From the NCBI GenBank assembly GCA_947179155.2, contig OX359274.1, forward strand, positions 48,517,564 to 48,581,563: a stretch of 64,000 nt of DNA, in the 5' to 3' direction. This DNA comes from Hedera helix (Eukaryota; Streptophyta; Magnoliopsida; Apiales; Araliaceae). The notes beneath the pieces were generated by a model. It had not been told where the DNA came from. It saw only the letters and a program-made list of their open reading frames with translations, and did no database searches. Shown piece by piece: positions 23,991 through 35,300 of this stretch (the stretch's first letter is position 1; each line of letters begins with the position of its first letter). A program made the position numbers and the translations under genes.

Positions 23991-25232
23991 ATGGCAACCT
24001 CACATTCGCAGCGAAGTCAAAGCAATTCACGACGACCACCTCATTCTTAGTCTCACCGGGAGACAATAGCAGATAAAGAACGTTGCCTCTAGGAGATCCT
24101 TGATAAGAAGAAAGCTCTAGACATCCAGCAAAAAGAACTTGATAAACAATACGAGGAACTGAACGAGGCAAGCCATGACCTTTTGAGCCAGAGAGACTCG
24201 GTCTCCCGCTCAGAACATCGCGACCGGCGCGACGATAGGTACCAGGAACGACGTAGAGATGGAGCCCGGGATCACGACAGGGAGCCGGTCCGTTCCAAAT
24301 CAATCTTCACAGCGGACTTGTGAAAGCAAGTCAGATCACCTTCTAGGAAAGACCGGGACGACAAACGTAACCATGAAAGCCATACTGGAGAATTATCACC
24401 CAAGAAGGCTTTGAATAAGTACTATGGAAACACGAAGACCTGGTTCTCCCCATTCTCAAAAGAACTAAAAGAAACAAAGATTGACCGAAGTCGCAAGGTA
24501 CCCACCTTAGAGATGTACGACGGAACAGGAGACCCCCATGATCATACTTATTCCTTCAAACAGGCCATGCACTTTCACGGCCATGATGCAGTGGCGATGT
24601 GCCACCTATTCTTATCCACCTTTAAGAAAACTGCCAAGGAGTGGGTCATCTCCCTTCCATCGAGATCAATTAAATCGTGGGGAGAGTTGCAGGACCAATT
24701 TCACACTTGCTTCGGCAGCAACAAAAGACGAGTCAGAATGATGACGTCTCTCCTACAGGTGAAACAGAGACCCGACGAAACTCTTCGACAGTACATGAAA
24801 AGGTTCAGAGATGTAGTGTCCCAGATCCTCACTATAGATTTAGCCCAAGTGATTCAATTTCTAACTATGGGTTTTAACGTAGACAAGTCAAGTCGCTTGA
24901 TTGAAGAAATCATCTCTAAATCTCCTCAAACTCTAGCAGAGGCCTATGAAAAGGTTGAAAAGTTTATAGAGCTGGAAAAAGTCCTCACCAACCTTCGGGG
25001 TTCTTCGAGATTCGATGATAATTATCATCGGAGAAGAAACCTTAGGGGCAATATAGCCGATAAAAGATATGATGACAAAAGAGACTCTAGGGGTGATCGA
25101 CGACAAGAGGATGATAACTTCGTCGAAAGAGATTTTGAACCAATAGATATGCTAGCCGAAGAGACCAAAGAGCAGTCCTCGGATTCTCGAAGCCTGTTGT
25201 GCCTGTACCCACCTAAGAAGATCTCCATATGA
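23991..25232 (+). pseudogene. gag: Retrotransposon gag with in-frame stops
   Basis: One frame runs from ATG at 23991 to TGA at 25232 but is broken by three stops before 24330. The last 270 codons (24411-25232) are open. The open part contains the gag core: PTLEMYDGTGDPHDH, a segment with CHLFLSTFKKTAKEW, then SWGELQDQF and MTSLLQVKQRPDETLRQYM, as in the retrotransposon gag domain of plant gypsy elements. Upstream is a coiled-coil part (QQKELDKQYEELNEASHD) and an Arg/Asp-rich linker. No CCHC zinc knuckle is visible; the frame ends soon after a charged tail, so it looks truncated at the C-terminus. Confidence 0.8.
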
Positions 25233-26045
25233 TTGTTAAAGAGCTTCAAACCACAGACAGAAAGCCTATATGGTATACGGTTCGACGATATTATCAGCAA
25301 TCATATATGTACTGAATATTTTTTGGAGGTTATTTTAACCCATTATATTGCTTCTTCGATATCAACAAATATGATTGTTCTATTTTATCACATTCTTGTT
25401 TTCTATTTAAATGCATCGCTTAGTTTTTGTTTTTTAAGCCTTAACTTTAGCCTATCAGATAAGGCTAGGGGGCAAGGGAATATAAGTGTTAAGCTAGCAA
25501 ACAGATACAATACACAGAACTCATCATGACAAGAAGAGAATATTTGTTATCAAAAACGTCTGAGAAAAATTTACACAAAGAGTTACACGCAAGACTACAA
25601 GGAAAAATTAATGTCAGTCTTTGGGAAGATCAACAAGAACAAATCTCAAATCCTTCAGAAGAACGCCTCTGCTATGCCTCTGACCCTTTATGCCGTCGAA
25701 GTCATCGCCTCAGAAGTGGGTAGCAATTGTAGAGGCTTTTTATGGCCGATATTAGAAGGATCGGGAGTCAGCAAAAGAAAAGTGTCTTTGAGGACGAAAA
25801 TTGGTCACGAGTTGGGGCAATAGCTAGTGCAGGAACCATTTAAAGAGCAGGAGAAAATGCAGCAGCGCTGGGTTCAGCAATTGCAGTCTTATTTGGCTTT
25901 CACCTCAGCTTCCCCTTCGGTTTGACGTTCTCGAAACCCCGAAGGCCTCTCTATCTTCGGGGTAGTTGTCTTGGAATCCCGAAAAGATTATTTCCTCTCG
26001 AAAGCATATTTTCTTCGAATTTGTGAAAATAATATTTCTTCAGTC

Positions 26046-26162
26046 TTTTCCTTCAGTCTAATGCCTCCGAGCTCCCGATAGAGTTTTCCCTTCGGTCTGA
26101 TATCTCCGGGCTCCAGATGGAGCTTTTCCTTCAGTCTAACGTGTTCGGGCTCCCGAAAAAAC
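26046..26162. repeat. Three-copy 38-40-bp minisatellite inside the retrotransposon
   Basis: Units starting TTTTCC(C)TTC(A/G)GTCT at 26046, 26084 and 26124, each ending around GGGCTCC. They lie between gag and the 3' LTR; further diverged units of similar composition surround them. Confidence 0.8.
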
Positions 26163-26253
26163 TCGTCCATCTCGGTCATTATAGTCTTTGGACTCCCGAA
26201 ACCTCCTATCTACTCTTCCAACCCATTTCATATGCTGAAGGAATAGGGGGCAA

Positions 26254-26750
26254 TGTTGGGCTATGTATTTTACTAGTATAAATGGAATACTAATGATGGG
26301 TTTGGCCTTACAGTCCATTAAGTCTACTGCGTGCACAAGATGACTCCTAAGTCCGATAGGCTTGGGATCGCTTTCCTTATCGATTCAGATACTAACTAGT
26401 TACCATATCTAAATATTAATTGGTATGGGAGTTACCTATCTAGCATTGATTAGCGTGACAGTTACCTTCTCTAACAAGGATTTTGCTACACAATTCCTAT
26501 TAGGAATTGGAGTCCTGTTGAGCAATATGAGTACTATAAATACATAATGAATAATAGAGGTACACACATCTGATTTTACCTATTAAATACTTAAGCCTCT
26601 ATTGTTGACACATTTTAAAATCTGTATTTACTCTTACACCGGAGGTATCCCCCGGCGGCCAAAGCCTTCAAGCATTTCTAGTGGTTATTTCTGTGCAGGT
26701 CCTAGTCCGAACCGGTGGTTGAACGTGCGAACGAAATTCGAGCGTTAACA
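26254..26750 (+). repeat. 3' LTR of the gag-only retrotransposon
   Basis: Partner of 23431-23925 with only scattered differences; see the element entry. Confidence 0.85.
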
Positions 26751-26799
26751 ATTTCAAAACAAATATAATACATATTAATATTAGAATAAGTATAAGTGC

Positions 26800-26915
26800 A
26801 AAATATCTAAACACTACATACATCTTAACTATTAAAAAGTGGAACATGACATTAAAATCTGTATCATATCCCACTTTTTAATGGTTGAGATGAATTTAGT
26901 GTTTTATTTTATATT
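26800..26915. mobile_element. Small hairpin MITE
   Basis: The arms CTATTAAAAAGTGG and CCACTTTTTAATGG, extended outward through CATCTTAAC/GTTGAGATGAAT and AACACTA/TAGTGTT, form a long imperfect palindrome of about 110 bp. No coding capacity and no certain target duplication. Confidence 0.55.
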
Positions 26916-27313
26916 TATAGACTTATCGTTAATATTATAATACTATATTAATATATAATATAATAATATTATACTATATTATAATATAATATAAAGTAAA
27001 TATAATGTATCTATAATAACAAAATACAACTCATTTCAAACAAAAAAAAATTCCCGCTCATCTCCTAAAAAAGATCATGACCGTCCGAAAGTTGGGATAA
27101 ATCCAACCCTTCGTTTCCTCTTTAACTTCCCTGAAGAACCCAATCTCTTTCATTCGTGCTGAGCGGCATCTTCCTCTTCCTCTCCTCCAAACCCATTCTC
27201 TCTCCTACGCCTCTCATGCCGTCCAGAAATCGGTACAACAACCCATCAGTTTCTCTCTCTCATGTTCATCAACTCTCCAAAAACTCAAATTTCGTTGCAG
27301 GTGCAGAGCAACA

Positions 27314-28697
27314 ATGGCGTCTAAAGGTGTTGTTGGATTCGTTGGATTGGACGAATTAAGCTTGGAATTGGCAGCTTCGCTTCTTCGTTCTGGCCATGGA
27401 GTCCAAGCCTATGAGGTTCCTCTTCCGTTCCTAACCTCTCAGAACTCTGGAATTTTGTTTGATTTTTGGATTCATAGTTTCTTGACAATACTTAGATTTT
27501 GGTATAGTATAAGAATGCGATCCCTGCTGTAAAATGAGAGTTCAAAAGTCAAAATTTCAAATGAAGTTTGACTTTAATGTGATTAAACTTCAAAATGGGT
27601 AATTATTTGAATGAAATTAAAATTGCACTGTGACTCTCAATTTATTTTTTGGGTGGGGTACTTGAAATCAGGTGGAGCTGGATGGTGGGTTTTTGATAGC
27701 ATATTATTGTAGAAAAATCAAACTCCTACTTCGTCCATCCCAAATTGAGGTCCCATTTGATGATGATGATTATTATTGTTGTTCTTCTTCTTCTTCTTCT
27801 TTAAATGTGTCTTCTTCTTGACATTACCTTTTGGATAATTTTAACTGTGTCCCAGATTCTCATGCAAAACTTAGTATGATTTACAAAGTTAAACGATACT
27901 CTAATGCATTGAGGGACTATTTATTTGATGAGGAAACAAAGAAAAGTTATGATTTTGTTAAGGATTTGATAATCAAAGAAATGGTCCATTTTATGCTAAT
28001 GCTTCAAATTATATTGGTTATTGTATTATTTTACAATACGGACAATGGTTCTAAATGATTTTTTTTTTTAAATTTATTAAAGAAATATTATGTATCTAAT
28101 TTCTCTGCAGAAGAAATTTAATCACTCTCACATCTTAATCTATTAATGTATGTGGGCATGTCTAGGCTCCACAGTATCTGAGTATGGGAGTACCTCTCAA
28201 AATGAACCAACTCTGCTTGGCCTTATCTGTTAGAGATCCTGGTAATCCATCCATATGCACCCATTTGCCCCTTCACAAGGAAACGGAAAGTCGGAAACAT
28301 ATTCATATGTTCAATTTTACAAATTACTGTCACGTTGTTCATTGTTACACCTGTGGAGAACAAATCTATGGTTATATATTGTATTGTGTATGAAAAATTT
28401 GTTTCCATTTATATATGAATTACATACTTACCACAAAAAAGGTAAAGAAAAGAAATTACAAGGTAGTCATTGTGTTTAGATTTTGATTTTTAGTATGAAT
28501 TCTGTGAAAGAATAGAATATTTGAAGCTCTATTTTTTTTCTCTTTCTATCTTTACAAATAGAGATCTAAATGATTGTAGCATTGACACTTCACATTCTGA
28601 TTGCAATTGTTCCACATGCAGGCATTCAATCCTTTGGTTGATGAGTTTGTAAAGCTCGGGGGAGTAAGATGTGCCAATGCTTTGGAGGCTGGGAAAG
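27314..28697 (+). pseudogene. 5' fragment of an At1g18270-like dehydrogenase/aldolase gene
   Basis: Exon 27314-27415 encodes a start and VVGFVGLDELSLELAASLL, the beginning of the NAD-binding fold of 3-hydroxyisobutyrate-dehydrogenase-like domains. Exon 28622-28697 continues in frame with FNPLVDEFVKLGGVRC and ends in a GT donor after AGK-G. Together they give about 59 residues, matching the N-terminus of the very large plant protein known in Arabidopsis as a class II ketose-bisphosphate aldolase family protein (over 1300 aa). No third exon was found in the next 1.9 kb, before the Helitron terminus. The 5' UTR-like leader with an acceptor-like TTGCAG at 27300 is kept, so it might still be transcribed. 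Confidence 0.6.
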
Positions 28698-30557
28698 GTG
28701 AAATGTGATTTTGGTTTTTGCTTTGTCTGTGGGTTTGTCTAACTTACAATTTTAGAGTTCTTATATTAGACAAGTTTGTTGCTTTGGGTATTTGTAGTAA
28801 CATAGCAGCTAATCCTTGTGTATAAACTGTGATAAGTTTGTTAATATATCATTTCCCAGGAAACACACTTGAAACTACTACTAAACCGGTACCTATCACA
28901 GACAAAAACACACTTGAAAATATATCATTTCCTTTTAAAAGTTTGTTAATTAGTAGTAGTAAGTATCTATAAATGTGAGTTCTGATTATAAACATATGTG
29001 ATATTTCTTTGTTATAACCCCCTTTTGATTTATAATAAACTCTGCTGGCTGAAATATATTAGTGATGTCTAATGTTTTTTTTTTGCTTTTACCATCAAGT
29101 GCTTTTAATATTGAAATTATGTTGAGAAAGTTGCCTTGATTAAGTTAGTTTCAGTTTGATGAGTTGGCCATAGAATAACTGAAATTCAATATCGTTGAGG
29201 GAAAACAGTTAATATACTGAAAATGAGGAATAAATGTGTTAATTTTTATTAATGTATTCTTTAAAGCAGATATGATGTGTTCCCTCCATCCTCCAAATAA
29301 TGTCATTTTTTTAAGAAAAAGTACATTGTTTGTCTTTACAGAAAAAGTTTAGAATCACTGTAGTTGAAAAAAGTATAATCGTATTTTGGCAAAATTAAAA
29401 CTCAAAAAATACAATCTTTAAAGGATGGGGAGGTTGTATTAAGTATTGTTTACATGAAATTATAATGCATAGGGAAAGGTGGCAAATGCAAGTGCAGGAA
29501 CATTATTTTTATTAATGTATCCTTTAAAGCATATATGATCATGGATTTTATCCATCCAAGGACAATTGTAAATTTTTATCATATATTAAGAAATGGCAGA
29601 TGATCAAACACATGTGACATTGTTGCCCGAGTGCTACTCTGAGTAAATAAATTAGTGCTACTCCGAGGAAATTAGTGCTACTCCCTATTCCTGCTTTTAA
29701 CTTTATTGTGGCTAATTTAGCTTTTTTTAGCTTCATTCTATAGCTTGGTTCCATTTATGAAATTCTGATTTCCAGAAAAATGATGAGTTTTGGGTGTTTA
29801 CTTTCAATTTCTTGATAAACTAACAAAGAAAAATGGATTGACAATTAGACCTGCTTAATTGAAATTGTTAAAGACAAATAATGGAATTGTTTGGGGATAT
29901 AGAGAAACACTAGAAAGCTATTATGGTTGGGTCATGTTATTAACTTATTATGGCACAAGCGAAAAGGTCTAAAATGTTTTATATACATATCCCCACATAA
30001 TGCTTTTAACCCATCGTATCAAATGCTTTTCTATAAGGTCAAAACGAGCTGTAATTATATGTTTTTGTTTAGTGTGTTTCAGTGTGTCAAAACAAACTCT
30101 TTATTGCTTGAAGCCTGTCAAAACCATAACATTTGCAACTGTAATTGAGGATTTGCTTTAGGGATATGTAATTCTGTTTTTAATTTATTAAAGACTATTT
30201 TTTATTATTATTTGAACTTTGTTTTATTTTCAATGAACTTTTCTATATATTCCTCTAAAAAGTAGATGGTGAGATTTTGACATCCCAAATCCACACACAC
30301 AGAGATAGAGAGATATAAAGTGAGAGATAAAAATGATGCATCTATTTTAGGCCGTCGAAAAAAATGATACATCCCAAATCCACACACACACAATTGTTTT
30401 TGAATTTCCCCCTCAATCTAATAGAAGATCTTGGCCGTCGAAAATTTGAGACAAATCTCACCGTCGATTGTTTAATAACCTTACTCCTCTCTCTCTCTCG
30501 CTTACAAATCCGGCTACCTATATTTCTCTTCTTCCTCTTCATTTCTTTCATTTCTCA
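28698..30557. other. Non-coding interior downstream of the captured exons
   Basis: AT-rich, no exon of the aldolase family and no other gene recognised. A loose Stowaway-type edge (TTCCCTCCATCCTCCAAATAA) occurs at about 29280. Confidence 0.4.
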
Positions 30558-30584
30558 GTGCCGTAGGCACGGGCCAAATTCTAG

Positions 30585-31114
30585 TACTAATACATATAAT
30601 GAAATTTATGTATATAATAATAATATAATATAAAACAAGTATAATGCATTTAAAAAAATATAGTATAATATAAATATAATACATATTAAAAAAATATCAT
30701 ATTATACATAGTATATTATATATTAAATGTATTTATTATATATTATAATATTAAATATAAAATATATTTAATGTATAATAATATAAATTATAAACATATA
30801 ATAATATATATAATATATATCATACATACTCTATTAATATAATACGAAATAAATATAATACCTATTGATATTTCTAGTATATTGTGTTATATATATACGA
30901 AATAATTATTTTTTGAATAAAATTTGAGAAGTATTTCAATCCTGAATCCTGAATACTTCAACTTCATGTTTAAATAAAATTCAAAAAATATCCCAATACT
31001 TATATATAAAAATAATGTCAAATATTTTTATTTATAAATCACAGTTTAAAATAACTTGTAAATTATTTAAAATTTTAATTTATAAATCATTTTAAAATAA
31101 ATTATTGTCTAGAA
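30585..31114. other. AT-rich intergenic DNA
   Basis: Mostly irregular TA/ATA repeats; nothing recognisable. Confidence 0.4.
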
Positions 31115-31172
31115 AAATTATTAGATGCTCCTAGGGCACCTGTCACGTGGTGCCCAGGAGCACTAAATAATT
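31115..31172. repeat. Compact palindrome
   Basis: The arms AGATGCTCCTAGGGCACC and GGTGCCCAGGAGCACT, flanked by AATTATT and AATAATT, pair around TGTCAC. It resembles a tiny MITE or a MITE footprint. Confidence 0.6.
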
Positions 31173-31194
31173 ACTGCATTGCCAACAGTCAGAA

Positions 31195-32085
31195 AAGGCG
31201 ATTGAAATGCAAAAAATTTCCTCCGGTTTGTATCATTTTTACAAAACTTTCCCTCAAACTTTATTTTTGGCAAAACTTTCCATCCAGTTTGTATTATTTT
31301 GGCAAAATTCTCCCTCGAACTTTTTTTTGACAAAACTCTTCTTCCAAGATGTATTAGTTGGGCAAAATAGACCCTTATATCTTTATTTCATTTATTTTTT
31401 TATGTGAAGTTTATTTCCTATTTTGTAATATTTGAAAATATTTTATATTAATTTTTGTAAAATTAATTTTAATTCTATATTTTGGAACATAGGAAGTATA
31501 TTGAATAATTGCAATTTTCTTTGAAAAACGGGGTGAAATGTTAAATTATTATTTGTTTAGTTGATAAATGAAGCGCTGCGGTAGAGGTAATTCACTTTTA
31601 TGGTGATTTAGAGTTTAAAAATAAATAAAAAAGAAAATAAATGGACAAAAGCCTTTTGTCCAAAAAAATTTGTTAATGATTTTTTTATAAAACAAAAAAA
31701 TATATGATAAATTAAATAACATAAACAAATCTTTTATATTTTTATGAGAAACTTTACATTACGAACATAACAAATATTGCTTGATTATATTTTTACTAAA
31801 AATAGGGATAAGATAAAATTATTCAACTAATCTAATAGTATTAAGAACCACATAATCAGTTATTTATTTAATTATATATTATTTATTTAATTACATATTA
31901 GTTAAGGGTTCCTTTTGTCTAATTAATATATTTTGGTGAGAAAGTTTTTTAAGAAAAAAGTTTAGAAGAGAATTTTACAAAAATAATATAAATTAAAGGG
32001 TGAAGTTTGTCAAAAAAAAAAGTTCAATGGAGAATTTTACAAAAATAATATAAACCGGAGGGTTTTGCATTTGGAAAAGGCCCTT
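31195..32085. mobile_element. Long-TIR element upstream of the APD gene
   Basis: About 190 bases at the left (31195-31385) and right (31905-32085) are inverted copies: AAATGCAAAA, CCTCCGGTTT, TTTTACAAAA and TCTCC(C/A)TYGAACTTTTTTT occur in both arms. Within each arm a 45-55-bp unit is itself repeated about three times. Long subdivided TIRs suggest a Mutator-like or foldback element. No transposase is visible in the middle, and no target duplication was matched. Confidence 0.6.
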
Positions 32086-32202
32086 GAACAAAATTCTCTA
32101 ACCGTCACTCTGCAAAAAGCCAAAAAGTGTTGCAACCACCAGTCCTAAATCCGATAGGTGATCGAAACGACTGATAGGTGGAGCGAAATTCAGCTGCCAT
32201 CA

Positions 32203-32259
32203 ATGGAGAATGTTTCTCAATTAATTAACAAAGGTAAAACGTTACACATTCAGAACTAG
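32203..32259 (+). promoter_or_regulatory. Upstream ORF in the APD leader (18 aa)
   Basis: ATG at 32203 opens an 18-codon frame ending TAG at 32259, 54 bases before the main ATG at 32314. If the leader starts upstream of it, this uORF could reduce translation. A GTAAAA donor inside it (32233) and the acceptor-like GATCAG at 32312 could alternatively mark a small 5' intron. Confidence 0.3.
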
Positions 32260-32313
32260 AGCTAGGGCTTTTTTTTCACATCTGATCTCTATCTCTGTGG
32301 TTGTGTGATCAGA

Positions 32314-35300
32314 ATGGAAGAACCAAATCAGCCTCAATCACAGCCTGATTCTTCTTCTTCTACTACAATTTATCTGGAGGAATCAAGGAGCGGGGAATTT
32401 TCCGGTGCTGCATCCGCATTGACTTCAGTATCACAGGTTCAACAGGAAGAACAAAATCAATCACAATTTCCATCAACTGAGAATGAGGCATTTACTTCTA
32501 CCATCAGCGATGCCTCCTACCCTTGCATCATCGTCGTCATCATCTTCTGTTTGTTTGGTTTGTTTTTTCGTTACGCTTATTTATTTCTACATTATACACT
32601 GCTCCCGTCCCAAAATTGAGTCTTGCGATTGATTTCTTATATGACATATTAAGGTCTACCAGTTATACACGTGCACATAATTTCTCTTTGATGGTTTTGT
32701 CATATTAAAATTTAAGTCTAAAATTTGTGATTGAAAAGCAAATATGTTGACAGTGTGTCATTGAAGAACTTTAATATCTGTAAAAAGGTCAGATGGGATC
32801 ATGGGACCATAGTTTTGGAAGAGGGAGTATGTGGAAGTGTATTATCTGACTGTATGTTTATATCATATTGTGCTGTTTAGTTTTAGAGTCCTTATTGAGT
32901 TACTGCTCTTGTTATGTTTCACTTTCATCTCAGTATCTATTGTTCTGATTTTGGGGGTTTATGGATCTTTGAGTTTAAGACTTGGCTCTAATTGCTCACT
33001 TCTAATTAAAGCCAATCCCGTGCTCGTCGAGTATTTAGAGGTAATCTTATGCTGCTTTTAATCCTCCTATTCAGGGAAAATTCTATTAGGTAGGTAGTCC
33101 TGGCATATCCTCTACTATGATTTCGATTTGTAATAATAGGTGCAGGGATTAAAAATTTGTTTTACGGTCATAATGAAATTATGGCAGGATAACATTAAGC
33201 TATTTTCTTACTAGTCATTTTTCCTTCAATCTGTAGTTATTATATATTAAAGGCTTGCATTTATGAGTTTGTTTCGCTTCAAGCAGATTAAACAAATCCT
33301 TTTTTATTTTAAAAAAAATGAAAAGTTGGATCTTTACCAGGTTAAGCAATTTGATGATACTATTAATGGGCCAAGGCTATATGGGTTTTATAAAGATCCT
33401 CCTCTTGATGTTCTAATTGCTTCGTCTGAATCACATAGTACCTCTCTCCCAGCTAAGTCTCAAAAGGCATGTCACCTATTTAAGTGCTTGAATTTGATCT
33501 GTTCTAGTCAATGGTTGTGGATTATTTTTTTCCCTTATACTGCAGGACTGGATATATTTCCTGAATGAGGGGTCCCAAATGAATATTTGCGCAAGTGTGA
33601 ATTCCCCGAGCTCGTCGTCTTTGGTCCTTGTAATTGCAGACACAGAAGGTATGTTTAAATTTCTTGGGCAGAATTGCTTTAGTGTAATTCGTATCGTGTG
33701 AGACTATAATAATTGTACACTATAAAACCATGTACCTTGTATCATTTTATCAATATTCTTGCAGTTCTGCGGTCTGTTTTTTTTTTCCTTTTCCCTTCTT
33801 GCTTTTGGCCCTCTGATGACTAATGTTTAGTAACTTCACAATTTTAGTTCCCGTCGATCACTTGATTTGCTGGTGGACTATTACCCACTGCACACACTAT
33901 GTTTGTGCCCTTTTTCTTTTGATATTTTGAGGGCTTGGGTCTAGCAAAGAGGAAGTGAGTGGGTTATGTGTGCCTGGGCATGATTCTAGTAGATTTGGAT
34001 GTAATTAAATTTTGAAGGGCATGCATACTATGTACATTAAATAGGCACATGCCCTTTTCAAGAATTTGGAATAAAGGTTTGAAGGGCATGCATACTATGT
34101 TGTTTTCATTTCTACAAGAGCAGACAACCAATATATCTATCCCCTAGTAATTCGTTACCTCTTTTCTATCGAAATTATATTTGTGTGTTTGTGAATGTAA
34201 CACCCCACATTGTAACATGTGGGTTACTTAGATGTGTATATAAGGACTCAAACTGCTATAATTAATACATTCAGTCACGACTTTTTGGCTGAGCCTGTAA
34301 TAGTTTAAGATGGCCTAAGAATATATTATAACGCATTGGGTCTTATTATGTTATGATTTGATTTGGACTCGGGATTTGACCCAAGTTATTACATATTTTA
34401 TTAGAGTTGACTCTCGAAAGTTCGAGTTGGGTCATCCGATTGGGTTGTCAAAGGTTGGAACATGACGGCGAGCCTGTTAGACTGCTAGTATTATCCCACA
34501 ATAATTAGAGAGACAATGATTTGGGCTTTGTGGGGCTATTTGTTCGGCCTGATTAGGACGTCAAATATTTAAGTGGGGGAATTTATAACACGCCAGTCCC
34601 ACATCGTAACATGTGGGAACTTAGATGTATAAAGATTCAAGCTGCTATCATTAATACATGCAGTCATGATCTCTTGGATGAGTCTGTGATGGACTATGAT
34701 GACCCAAGAAGATATTATTGTGCATTGGGCCTTATCATATCATGATTTGATTCGGACTCGGGATGTGAGAATTTATAACCATATTCAAATAGCATGTGCA
34801 CAAACTTGCCTTCTGAAAAGGTTTAATCAATTTTAAATGCATAGGAGTAGCCAACTGACATATTTTAATAACATTCAAATACGGATTTTTTAAAGTTTGT
34901 TAAGTGTTTATAAGAGACCATTTCTGGAAAAAACCCAGTTGACTTTTGTAGACTCTCTGACATTGATGTTGCCCTCCTCCTGTTTTTGTTGGTAATTACC
35001 GCCATCTCTTGGTACAAGAACCATAACCCAATAGGGCCGGTACCCTTTTGTGCACGTGCAGAAAGCACCACATCTCATATTCTCATAGGATTGACTAGTC
35101 CATTGTTTAAGGGAGGGTATTTTGTAACTTTTGACATAAAAATGGCCAGATGGGATTCTTTTACTCCTTGGTGAGACTAGAGAATGTAGAGTTGTAGACA
35201 TAAGACATGTTAATTGTGAAAAAGTAGGGACACATTCTATAGATTTCTATTGTCTCTCTTCCTTGTTGGAAGTTTAAAACAAGCTTAACTAAAAATAGGG

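Larger units (their letters stand above)
23431..26750 (+). mobile_element. Gag-only LTR retrotransposon, 3.3 kb
   Basis: LTRs 23431-23925 and 26254-26750 (495 and 497 bp) both start TGTT(A/G)G and end GCGTTAA(C/T)A. Directly after the 5' LTR comes TTGGCGCTAGAAGGAGG (23926 on), a primer-binding-site type seen in plant gypsy elements, and directly before the 3' LTR lies the purine tract GAAGGAATAGGGGGCAA. The only coding region is gag; no pol domain was seen, so it must rely on an autonomous relative. The flanks ATTCT and ATTTC are not an exact target duplication. It shares its primer-site type and gag style with the element at 14.8-18.2 kb, but the LTRs are unrelated by eye. Confidence 0.85.
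27000..30584 (+). mobile_element. Putative Helitron carrying a captured gene fragment (3' end defined, 5' end not)
   Basis: The 3' terminus is clear: hairpin GTGCC-GTA-GGCAC at 30558-30570, ten bases, then CTAG at 30581-30584 followed by T, which is the classic Helitron end. The 5' end (TC after A) cannot be fixed in the AT-rich DNA around 26.9-27.1 kb, so the start given is only a guess. Inside lie the two exons of a truncated metabolic gene (27314-28697). The 85-bp partial duplication at about 30281-30445 (CATCCCAAATCCACACACAC and GGCCGTCGAAAA, each twice) is near the 3' end. Confidence 0.55.

Noticed and set aside
24538..25300. Other frames over the gag region
   Set aside because: Shadows of gag in other frames or on the antisense strand.
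30641..31100. Possible satellite in AT-rich DNA
   Set aside because: Irregular ATA/TATA mixtures without a stable period.
33263..33568. APD exon 3 extended as one long exon through 33568
   Set aside because: The frame is open, but family conservation (DWIYFLNEG following SQK) requires an intron at 33467-33545; reading through gives a non-conserved stretch and a frame that ends.
34908..35201. 97-codon minus frame in APD intron 4
   Set aside because: No family recognised and no splice context; kept only as a note on composition.
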